This document shows positions 1 to 4,499 of a stretch of 6,343 nucleotides of DNA, one piece after another. Below the pieces are notes generated by a model. The model saw nothing but the letters and a program-made list of their open reading frames with translations, was not told the origin of the DNA and made no database searches. Origin of the DNA: CAYGZA01 sp964354135 (lineage in GTDB: Bacteria; Planctomycetota; Planctomycetia; Pirellulales; Thermoguttaceae); the NCBI GenBank assembly GCA_964354135.1, contig CAYGZA010000354.1, positions 1 through 6,343 of the forward strand. The letters run 5' to 3'. The translations under genes were made by a program, and so were the position numbers. Each line of letters opens with the position of its first letter. The stretch's first letter is position 1.

Positions 1-538
1 GCATCCGCGGGATGAGCCCGAAGTGCAGGGCCTCTTCGGCCGACATGCTCGTGCCGGCGGCCAGCCGGGCCGGATCGATCTCGCCGATGACGTCCGCGAA
101 CTTCGTGCCGGGGGCCAACCGCTCGGCATAACGCTCCTGACGCGGCCACCAGGCGATCGGCACGCGGTCCTCGGACGTCCCGGCGACCAGATCGCGCCCG
201 GCACGCGTGATCGGCCGGTACGGGTCTTCATGCACCGGGCACCCGGGGATGTCCAGGTACGGAATCTTCTCGTCGAGAAATCGCGTCAAGAGCCGCATCA
301 ACCGGCTCTTGGCCTGGCCCTTCTCGCCCAGGAAGAGCATGTCGTGGCGGGCGAGCAGGGCGATGTTGATCTCCGGGATCACCGTATCGTCGTAGCCGAT
401 AATCCCCGGGAAGAGATCCTCACCGCGGCTGAGCATCCGCAGGAAGTTGCCGTAGATTTCGCGTTTGACCGGCTTCGGGAGCCAGCCGGTCTGGCGAAGT
501 TCCTTGAGGTTCGTCGGTTTCGTTGCCGTGGTAGCCAT
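1..538 (-). CDS. AAA+ ATPase, MoxR/magnesium-chelatase-I-like (partial, C-terminus outside window)
   Basis: The minus strand is open from an ATG at 538 to the window edge, giving about 179 codons that start MATTATKPTNLKELRQTGW. Residues 45-83 read like the N-terminal ATPase core of the MoxR/Mg-chelatase I group: a stretch around GYDDTVIPEINIALLARHD, then a Walker A-like loop GEKGQAKS at residues 71-78 followed by RLMR. Walker B, the sensors and the arginine finger would lie beyond the window. Members of this group are cytosolic ring ATPases that remodel partner proteins or insert metals; the partner here cannot be told. A GGAGG lies about 13 nt upstream of the ATG, farther than usual, and the 594-632 palindrome sits in the presumed leader. 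It has no close same-strand neighbour upstream, so it probably has its own promoter. The ATPase call is fairly sure; the subfamily is not. Confidence 0.82.
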   Translation of the reverse strand, partial: MATTATKPTNLKELRQTGWLPKPVKREIYGNFLRMLSRGEDLFPGIIGYDDTVIPEINIALLARHDMLFLGEKGQAKSRLMRLLTRFLDEKIPYLDIPGCPVHEDPYRPITRAGRDLVAGTSEDRVPIAWWPRQERYAERLAPGTKFADVIGEIDPARLAAGTSMSAEEALHFGLIPRM

Positions 539-593
539 CCAGGTGCCGGTACCTCCACTGCGTACTACGAACGGCCAGAGTCTCTGTTGGCTC

Positions 594-632
594 CGCAGAC
601 TTCCGAAGTCTTCAAGACTTCGGAAGTCTGCG
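594..632. repeat. Perfect 17-bp-arm palindrome, dispersed repeat copy 1
   Basis: The arms cgcagacttccgaagtc (594-610) and its exact reverse complement (616-632) flank a ttcaa centre that can pair further. The 31-bp core 598-628 is nested: each half (598-610 and 616-628) is itself a palindrome of 6-bp arms around one base, so it can fold as one long hairpin or two small ones. A second copy with 28 of 31 bases identical lies at 2702-2732. It sits 56 bp upstream of the AAA+ ATPase start and could be a terminator, a leader structure or simply a mobile palindromic repeat. Confidence 0.9.
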
Positions 633-1046
633 CGCGGGGTTCTTGCCCGCGGAATAGTATTCTACGCATTTGCACCGCGGAGTCCGCCGGTTTTGGCGTT
701 GAGCGCTCCCTTTTGTGCCCGAAGACGCGATGAGGTCCAACATCCGGCCCGCGGGCATTTTCTTGCGGCGGCGGTCCGGCCGGCAACTTGGCTTGAGGCT
801 TGGACTTGCGGCTGGTAGAGAGCGCGCAAGTGACCGTACCTCATAAGGGTTATGGACAACGAATAGCGGCGTTCTTGCTCATAACCTGAGGCCGGCTAAG
901 GACTTCGCACGATTCTGCCGGGTCCCGATTCGGTGCGATTCCGTGGGCCGGAACCCTGACTTCCGACGCTTGCCGGCGGACCGGGGGCCCTTCAACCTCT
1001 GAAGAGGGAACGGCTTACGGCGGCGCCTGGGGCTAGGCAAAGCGGA
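633..1046. other. Non-coding spacer, no supported gene
   Basis: Open frames exist on both strands, but none shows a recognisable domain, a ribosome-binding site or a believable protein composition; they are arginine/proline-rich GC artefacts. The one visible structure is a 7-bp inverted repeat, ggttatg at 848-854 and cataacc at 880-886, with a short direct repeat ctcataa at both ends. Its role is unknown. Confidence 0.6.
658..664 (-). promoter_or_regulatory. Possible -10 element for the AAA+ ATPase gene
   Basis: On the minus strand a TAGAATA lies in a short AT-rich island within GC-rich DNA, about 120 bp upstream of the ATPase ATG. TAGAAT matches 5 of 6 bases of the sigma-70 -10 consensus. 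No good -35 hexamer is visible at 16-18 bp, so this rests on composition and position only. Confidence 0.22.
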
Positions 1047-1088
1047 GTTGCGTCTCCCGAACAGGGTGTCGCCCTGGGCTACCGCAAC
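1047..1088. repeat. REP-like hairpin
   Basis: An outer stem gttgcg (1047-1052) / cgcaac (1083-1088) encloses an inner stem caggg (1062-1066) / ccctg (1072-1076) with a tgtcg loop. It lies about 80 bp beyond the stop codon of the LTxxQ gene, so it may act as a weak terminator, or be one of the scattered palindromic repeats of this genome. The stems are short, so this is tentative. Confidence 0.4.
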
Positions 1089-1168
1089 AAACATGGGCCG
1101 GCCGCCTCGCGGCGATTGGCGCTGTTTGAGTTCGCTTGGAATGTGCCGGTTGGGGGGTACTGGGTTTC

Positions 1169-1708
1169 CTATTTCTCGGCTGGCTTGCGATCCCTCTTCC
1201 CTTCCGGCCGCATCTTCTCCTTGACCTTCGCCTGCTGCTCCGTGGTCAGGACGCCCAGGATCTCCTTCATCATGTCTTTCTGGAGGGCGAGCAAGTCCTG
1301 ACCGATCTTGTCCATTTTCTCCTTCTGCTCGTCGGTGAGCTTGAGGGTCGACTCGACCGCTACCATGAGCTCCCTCCCCTTCTTCCCCGCATCCTTGGCC
1401 TTTCTCGCCGACTCCTCGGCGGCGTTCCTCTGCTCTTCGGTGAGGATGTCTCGCATCTTGCCGAAGGCCTCCTTCATCTTCGGGCCGACTCCCTCGCGGA
1501 CCTTCTGGAGCTTCTCCTTTTGCTCCTCGGTGAGGTCCAGTCCCTCCAGGGCAGTGCGGAGCCTCTCGATGCCCAGCATGGCCCGAGCGGTCGGGCTGAG
1601 CCTGGCCGGTCTGCCCTTTTCCTTTTCCTTCGCCTTGTCCTGAGCCGCCACTGCCGTGGCGAGCGACAGGGCGACAGCCATTGCCAACACGATCCGTACG
1701 GTCCTCAT
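1169..1708 (-). CDS. Exported Spy/CpxP-like protein with four LTxxQ motifs
   Basis: 179 aa. An N-terminal signal peptide (MRTVRIVLAMAVALSLATAVAA, likely cut after VAA at residue 22) is followed by a charged, helical, Lys/Glu-rich mature protein. Four LTxEQ motifs occur at residues 59-63 (LTEEQ), 89-93 (LTEEQ), 124-128 (LTDEQ) and 154-158 (LTTEQ), spaced 30, 35 and 30 residues. The motif defines the Spy/CpxP family of periplasmic chaperones and stress sensors, so a periplasmic helical, possibly metal- or client-binding role is inferred. Spy and CpxP carry two motifs, so four suggests an internal duplication. The start is well supported: AAGGAGA lies 7 nt before the ATG. The stop is TAG at 1169-1171. 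A 7-bp hairpin (1755-1771) lies in the leader region. The gene stands alone, without the usual adjacent two-component or ECF sigma genes in view. Confidence 0.88.
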   Translation of the reverse strand: MRTVRIVLAMAVALSLATAVAAQDKAKEKEKGRPARLSPTARAMLGIERLRTALEGLDLTEEQKEKLQKVREGVGPKMKEAFGKMRDILTEEQRNAAEESARKAKDAGKKGRELMVAVESTLKLTDEQKEKMDKIGQDLLALQKDMMKEILGVLTTEQQAKVKEKMRPEGKRDRKPAEK

Positions 1709-1822
1709 GGGTGCGTCTCCTTCAGCTCAAGTGAAGCGATGCCCCGGCCGCTGCTCGCTCCCTTGGAGCGATTCCCACAGGAGCCGGGGTGGTTCGTAGT
1801 CCATGTGATACCGGATGCGCGA

Positions 1823-1869
1823 GCCCCGGACCAGAGACCCCCTTGATAGAGGGGGTCTCGAACCGGGGC
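1823..1869 (-). terminator. Two-part strong hairpin downstream of the CBM9-like gene
   Basis: The inner stem gagaccccct (1834-1843) / agggggtctc (1850-1859) is 10 bp and perfect with a 6-nt loop. An outer stem gccccgg (1823-1829) / ccggggc (1863-1869) extends it across a small internal loop. It begins 44 bp past the TAA of the CBM9-like gene and precedes the LTxxQ gene. No T-run follows on either strand, so it is either a U-less terminator or an RNA-stabilising structure. Confidence 0.6.
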
Positions 1870-1912
1870 CCAGCCGGTCCAAGTCGCCGGGACACAGGGG
1901 CCGGTTCCCCGG

Positions 1913-2566
1913 TTATCTCACCAATTCCAGCGTGGCCCAGAGGCTGGGGTCTTCCTGGTAGGGCATGGGGCTGCCGACGCCGAGGGTCTGCTCCCCAAGC
2001 TCGCGGTCAGTCACCGCGTAGGTGAATCCGAGGCGAGGGTGTTCCTGCGGATCGAAGCCGGTCAGGGCCTCGGCGGGAATACCCACGTCGAGCCGGTACC
2101 CGTCTTTCTGGAGTTTGCCCGCGACCCGAAGCGCGTCCGGCCGGATCGCGCGGGGATGCTCCCTCGCCCGATTGATGGGAAGCCACAAGGCCACCGGCTG
2201 GTCGAGGCGAGTGCCGCCTCCACTGGGCAGGAAAAGGAACCGGTGACAGAAGCGGCTCGCCCGGTGAACGTTGTGGACATTGCGGGTATCGATCCAAAGC
2301 TGCACGCCGTCGCTGTCCTCGGCCTTACCGGCCCGGCACCAGGGGGCTTGCTTTTTCCCTTGCACCAGGACGGCAAACGCCAGCCCTTCCTCGCTCCAGG
2401 CGGCCCGAACGTCGGCTGGCGTGGAGCGTCCCTCCAATTCGGCAAACCCGACCAGGCGATGCGTGGCGTCGAGCCCGGCGCCCCGCTCCGACCCGAGCGG
2501 CCGGCGATACAGGCAAGGGATCGAGAAGCGGAAGAGGAATCGCTTGGGCAGTAAGGACTCTGACAT
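1913..2566 (-). CDS. CBM9-like/DOMON-type beta-sandwich domain hypothetical protein
   Basis: 217 aa, ATG at 2566, TAA at 1913. There is no signal peptide; the N-terminus MSESLLPKRFLFRFSIPCLYR is basic and aromatic. Residues 86-95 (DGVQLWIDTR), 156-173 (GYRLDVGIPAEALTGFDP) and the C-terminal DPSLWATLELVR have the order and look of CBM9-like carbohydrate-binding domains: a D-x-(V/L)-x-(L/V)-W-(I/F)-D strand, a later 'amphipathic strand then IP..AL' segment, and a final W-x-x-(L/V)-E strand. In characterised proteins such domains are appended to exported enzymes; here the domain is the whole protein and appears cytoplasmic, so no ligand or function can be assigned. The 102-113 segment (RASRFCHRFLFL) is another likely conserved patch. 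No clear Shine-Dalgarno precedes the ATG, and the 38-bp tandem repeats begin right at it. I recall similar proteins from planctomycetes, but this was not checked. Confidence 0.72.
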   Translation of the reverse strand: MSESLLPKRFLFRFSIPCLYRRPLGSERGAGLDATHRLVGFAELEGRSTPADVRAAWSEEGLAFAVLVQGKKQAPWCRAGKAEDSDGVQLWIDTRNVHNVHRASRFCHRFLFLPSGGGTRLDQPVALWLPINRAREHPRAIRPDALRVAGKLQKDGYRLDVGIPAEALTGFDPQEHPRLGFTYAVTDRELGEQTLGVGSPMPYQEDPSLWATLELVR

Positions 2567-2569
2567 GAG

Positions 2570-2695
2570 AGGGTCCGGGGTTCAGAGCCGGGCCGTGTCG
2601 GCGCGTCACGGTTCAGGGTTCAGAGCCGGGCCGTGTTGGCCCGTCACGGTTCAGGGTTCAGAGCCGGGCCGTGTCGGCCCGATAGGGTCCGGGGT
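2570..2695. repeat. 38-bp tandem repeat, about 3 units
   Basis: Units start at 2579, 2617 and 2655 (exact 38-bp period), each beginning ggttcagagccgggccgtgt. Units 1 and 2 differ at two positions; unit 3 keeps 27 bp before diverging. The array is bracketed by agggtccggggt at 2570-2581 and 2684-2695. Each unit contains a hairpin cgggccg-tgt-cggcccg, perfect in unit 3 (2665-2681) and with one mismatch or wobble in the others. The array sits directly upstream of the CBM9-like start codon, so it occupies that gene's leader/promoter region. Confidence 0.9.
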
Positions 2696-2701
2696 CTCGA
2701 A

Positions 2702-2732
2702 GACTTCCGAGGTCTTGAAGACTTGGGAAGTC
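2702..2732. repeat. Imperfect palindrome, dispersed repeat copy 2
   Basis: This 31-bp sequence matches 598-628 at 28 of 31 bases. Arms 2702-2716 and 2718-2732 pair at 13 of 15 positions, the exceptions being one G-G mismatch and one G-T wobble. It follows the 38-bp array directly. Compared with copy 1 it looks like a decayed member of the same family. Confidence 0.85.
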
Positions 2733-2747
2733 CGTTCGGTTCACGGT

Positions 2748-2770
2748 GGGGCGGGTTGGAAACCCCTCCC
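2748..2770 (-). terminator. Possible terminator hairpin of the small membrane-protein gene
   Basis: gggtt (2753-2757) pairs with aaccc (2761-2765) across a gga loop, and ggg (2748-2750) can pair with ccc (2768-2770). It lies about 25 bp past the TAA at 2792 in the direction of that gene's transcription. There is no T-run, so confidence is low. Confidence 0.35.
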
Positions 2771-2791
2771 TGCCTTGGCGAGAAACTCGGG

Positions 2792-3103
2792 TTAGTTGCC
2801 CTTTTCCGACATGCCGTCTTCGTCGGGCGATGCTGCCCGTTCCGTCTCGTCGCCTTGAATGGAGTCCGGCCCGCTGAGACGGATACAGGCGACCTGGAAT
2901 CCAATGATGACCGCAAACCAGAGAGGGCCGAAGACAAGCGGGCCGATCACAACAGACACGACGACGCCGGTCGCGCCGGGGGCCACAAGAGCCGCCAGGA
3001 GCGCTCCGGTGACCAGGCCCAGCCCGATCGCCCAATAGTCCAGGCGGACCTCCCACAGGCCATCGGCGGCGGCGCGGACGATCCTGCGGAGCGATGATGC
3101 CAT
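2792..3103 (-). CDS. Small integral membrane protein of unknown function
   Basis: 103 aa from ATG at 3103 to TAA at 2792. A basic, amphipathic N-terminus (residues 1-22, MASSLRRIVRAAADGLWEV...) is followed by hydrophobic spans at about 24-42 (YWAIGLGLVTGALLAALVA) and 46-73 (GVVVSVVIGPLVFGPLWFAVIIGFQVAC, possibly two closely packed segments with a GP break near 59-60), then a hydrophilic acidic tail. No known family is recognised. GGGAG lies 7 nt before this ATG. An in-frame GTG at 3139 would add MSTPFRRAGSRR but has no Shine-Dalgarno, so the shorter form is preferred. Codon third positions are GC-rich in the manner of a real gene. Function cannot be inferred from its neighbours. Confidence 0.68.
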   Translation of the reverse strand: MASSLRRIVRAAADGLWEVRLDYWAIGLGLVTGALLAALVAPGATGVVVSVVIGPLVFGPLWFAVIIGFQVACIRLSGPDSIQGDETERAASPDEDGMSEKGN

Positions 3104-3136
3104 CCTACGACTCCCTGCACGACGGAACGGAGTGGA

Positions 3137-3164
3137 CACAGCGGGCTTGCCCCAGAGACGTCAA
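3137..3164 (-). promoter_or_regulatory. Weak candidate promoter for the small membrane-protein gene
   Basis: On the minus strand, TTGACG (3164-3159) matches 5 of 6 bases of the sigma-70 -35 consensus. The hexamer 17 bp downstream, CTGTGT, is a poor -10. This is a positional guess only. Confidence 0.15.
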
Positions 3165-3282
3165 TCCTCCGGGCGTTCGCACAGAATGTGCCCGGCCCCT
3201 TTCCTGCTCTGGCCCCTTCCAGTATCGCCGGACTTTTCCGCGTTGCAAGCACTTGGCATACTGAGTGGGGGAAGAAGGGGTG

Positions 3283-3348
3283 CGGGAGTCGTCTTCTTCG
3301 GAAGGACGGAGAGGACCTCTCGGCAGCCACTTGCGGAGACGACTCCCG
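3283..3348 (-). terminator. Long inverted repeat downstream of the radical SAM fragment
   Basis: A perfect 12-bp pair, cgggagtcgtct (3283-3294) and agacgactcccg (3337-3348), encloses a second small stem gagagg/cctctc (3309-3314/3316-3321). It begins 22 bp past the stop codon of the truncated gene, in the position of a terminator. On the minus strand a pyrimidine-rich tract follows, but not a T-run. It may be the surviving terminator of the formerly intact gene. Confidence 0.5.
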
Positions 3349-3370
3349 ACCCGTTTCCATTCTTTTCATT

Positions 3371-3609
3371 TCAGAAGCAGACGGAGACCCGGCCCGTCTG
3401 CGACAACCGCTTGGCGGCGGTGGCGACCCGGCTGCGGAGCTGATCGAGGTATTCGGCCCGCGATTGGCCGTCGAACAGGATCCTCTGATAGCGCTCGCGG
3501 AGTTCCGGGAACCGCTGGCGGAGCAGCCTCGCGACCGCGGGCCAAACCCGCGGCCGCGGGTTGAGGGCATCCACCCAGACCGTGCTCACTCCCAGGTCGG
3601 CCGCCCGCT
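3371..3609 (-). pseudogene. 3'-end fragment of an SPL-family radical SAM gene
   Basis: The minus strand encodes about 79 codons ending in TGA at 3371-3373. They match the C-terminal 79 residues (197-275) of the intact gene at 4471-5298 with no gaps, at a constant 1100-bp offset. Shared residues include RAADLGVSTVWVDALNPRPRVWPAVARLLR, RFPEL, RYQR and LFD. The first 197 residues, including the radical SAM cysteine motif, are missing: upstream of 3609 the sequence turns at once into pyrimidine-rich non-coding DNA. By hand count 3371-3524 is about 69% identical to 4471-4624, while 3525-3609 is 100% identical to 4625-4709. The frame stays open upstream to 3715 but that part has no homology, so it is a remnant rather than a functional short gene. 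Confidence 0.85.
3525..3609. repeat. 85-bp exact direct repeat, copy A
   Basis: Identical base for base to 4625-4709. It contains a perfect 18-bp palindrome aacccgcggccgcgggtt (3545-3562) and an overlapping hairpin ccgcggg-ccaaa-cccgcgg. Homology to the other copy ends at 3609 on one side and drops to about 69% on the other. Confidence 0.95.
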
Positions 3610-3900
3610 GTTCCCCCGCGCAAACCCTCCCCCCGCCCCCACTTGCGCCGCGCCCGGTCCAACCCCGCTTGACGCAACCCCAAGTTACGCCCACTGCAAC
3701 TCGAAGTTGCGCCATTGCAATTGCGCCACTGCAACAACGCGCGTGTCCCTTCTCGCGCTTCCCACTCTTCTCACCCTTTCATCCCGTCGCCCGCACCCCG
3801 CCGCGCGCCACGCGCCACCCGCCACCCTTCACCCGCCACCTCCCACTTCCTCCCCCCTTTTGATAGAATACCCAACAGCACGACGCCCGGAGTGCCGGCG
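3610..3900. other. Strand-asymmetric pyrimidine-rich spacer
   Basis: No gene is supported. The plus strand is dominated by C and T from about 3610 to 3860, with C-runs such as ctccccccgccccc and tccccccttt and repeated 'cgcc acc' blocks near 3785-3845. Inside are small palindromes, gcaact-cga-agttgc (3696-3710) and gcaattgc (3717-3724), in a stretch rich in short 'gc(c)actgcaac'-type repeats (3690-3738). The spacing is irregular, so it is not CRISPR-like. Confidence 0.6.
3861..3869 (+). promoter_or_regulatory. Possible extended -10 element
   Basis: TGaTAGAAT, an extended -10 form (TGn plus TAGAAT, 5 of 6 bases of consensus), lies in a short AT-rich island after the C-rich tract, pointing towards the RAYT remnant. 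No convincing -35 is visible and the remnant starts 229 bp downstream. Confidence 0.2.
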
Positions 3901-3917
3901 ATGCCCCCCGCGGGTCC

Positions 3918-3938
3918 CACTGCTGGCTTGTCCGGCAG
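3918..3938 (-). repeat. REP-like palindrome, left copy of an inverted pair
   Basis: cactgctggcttgtccggcag forms a small hairpin (ctgctgg/ccggcag, loop cttgt). Its reverse complement matches 4020-4038 at 17 of 19 bases. The 13-bp core ctgctggcttgtc (3920-3932) is exactly complementary to 4026-4038, so the pair can also form one larger stem-loop. Confidence 0.7.
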
Positions 3939-4017
3939 CGCGCGTGGGTGCATAACTGGAGCGTGCGATCTCCGGCAATTCGTGGCGAACCAACCGCGGT
4001 TCCCGATGTCGGAGGAA

Positions 4018-4038
4018 CACTGCTCGACAAGCCAGCAG
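4018..4038 (+). repeat. REP-like palindrome, right copy of an inverted pair
   Basis: cactgctcgacaagccagcag has a 5-bp stem ctgct/agcag and is the inverted partner of 3918-3938, about 80 bp away. Closely spaced inverted REP pairs upstream of a RAYT resemble the BIME arrangement known from enterobacteria; applying that here is inference. Confidence 0.7.
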
Positions 4039-4042
4039 CCAA

Positions 4043-4067
4043 GTAGGTCAGGCACCCCGTGCCTGAC
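4043..4067 (+). repeat. REP with 5' GTAG tetranucleotide
   Basis: GTAG (4043-4046) is followed directly by a perfect hairpin gtcaggcac (4047-4055), loop ccc, gtgcctgac (4059-4067). A GTAG-type tetranucleotide next to a palindrome is the hallmark of REPs recognised by RAYT transposases, and this one lies 30 bp upstream of the RAYT start codon. Confidence 0.8.
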
Positions 4068-4097
4068 GGCTGTCCTCAGGCGCGGCACAATGTCCTC

Positions 4098-4499
4098 ATG
4101 TCGGACTATCGCCGCTATTTCGTTCCGGGGGCAGCGTACTTCTTCACGCTCGTCACGCAGCGCCGGGCGCGCGTGGTTGCGTCGGCCGCCGCGCGGGGGC
4201 TGCTGGGGAGCGTAATGCGGCAGTCTCTCCTTCGCTACCCGGTCCAGGTGATCGCGATCGTGCTTCTGCCCGACCGCCTCCACACGCTGTGGACGCTTCC
4301 GGAGGGCGAGTACGGGTACTCGTTGCGCTGGCGATGGATCAAGCGGGAGTTCACCAGGCGTTGGTTGGCCCTTGGCGCTCACGGAGCAGGCGCCAAGCTC
4401 CTCGCGCGTGGCCGAACACCACGTGTCCGGTGTCGCGGTCAGGAGACCGGGACACAGCAGCGTGGACTTCTCAAAGGCAGCTCCGGACCCGCTCCGTGA
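4098..4499 (+). pseudogene. REP-associated tyrosine transposase (RAYT, Y1/IS200-like), 3'-truncated and degenerate
   Basis: From ATG at 4098 the frame reads MSDYRRYFVPGAAYFFTLVTQRR, a RAYT N-terminus. Residues 53-67 (AIVLLPDRLHTLWTL) and 77-89 (RWRWIKREFTRRW) are the core of the Y1_Tnp fold. RAYTs normally run about 150-180 aa, carrying a histidine-hydrophobic-histidine metal site in PDHxH and a catalytic Tyr in a C-terminal helix before a YxxxNP-like segment. Here the first histidine is Arg60 (PDRLH), and all recognisable homology stops near residue 93 (about 4376). The frame then runs through unrelated sequence to TGA at 4497-4499, overlapping the 3' end of the radical SAM gene on the other strand. 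The next frame holds EQAPSSSR (from about 4384), resembling the usual continuation, so a frameshift near 4376 is likely. With no Tyr and a broken metal site it cannot be an active transposase. Normally such enzymes cut and mobilise REP hairpins. No Shine-Dalgarno is evident. Confidence 0.8.
4423..4455. repeat. Imperfect inverted repeat at the RAYT 3' break
   Basis: gtgtccggtgtc (4423-4434) pairs imperfectly with gagaccgggacac (4443-4455): 11 of 13 positions if one base is bulged, loop gcggtcag. It lies between the end of RAYT homology and the stop codon of the convergent radical SAM gene, so it may be a further palindromic repeat, or a terminator for that gene. Confidence 0.5.

Noticed and set aside
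23..733. Plus-strand 236-codon open frame over the ATPase region
   Set aside because: The minus strand encodes a recognisable ATPase core with a Walker A-like loop; the plus frame has no family features and runs through the palindrome.
879..1094. Minus-strand 71-codon open frame as a small gene
   Set aside because: Its composition is Arg/Pro/Lys-rich with no domain or ribosome-binding site, and it overlaps a REP-like hairpin.
539..1168. tRNA or known structured RNA gene in the long spacer
   Set aside because: No cloverleaf, T-loop GGTTCRANYCC match or familiar riboswitch core was found by eye; only small hairpins are present.
1136..1846. Plus-strand 236-codon open frame
   Set aside because: It is antisense to the LTxxQ gene, which has a signal peptide, family motifs and a Shine-Dalgarno; the plus frame is leucine-rich shadow translation.
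2570..2695. CRISPR array
   Set aside because: The units are directly tandem (38-bp period) with no variable spacers, and there are no cas genes nearby.
3104..3139. GTG start extending the small membrane protein by 12 residues
   Set aside because: No Shine-Dalgarno precedes the GTG, whereas GGGAG stands 7 nt before the ATG at 3103.
3371..3715. Functional 114-aa protein from the radical SAM fragment
   Set aside because: The N-terminal 35 or so residues come from the pyrimidine-rich spacer without homology, and the catalytic cysteines are absent.
4059..4097. Upstream GTG start for the RAYT
   Set aside because: It would begin inside the REP hairpin and adds residues not typical of RAYTs; MSDYRRYF at 4098 fits the family start.
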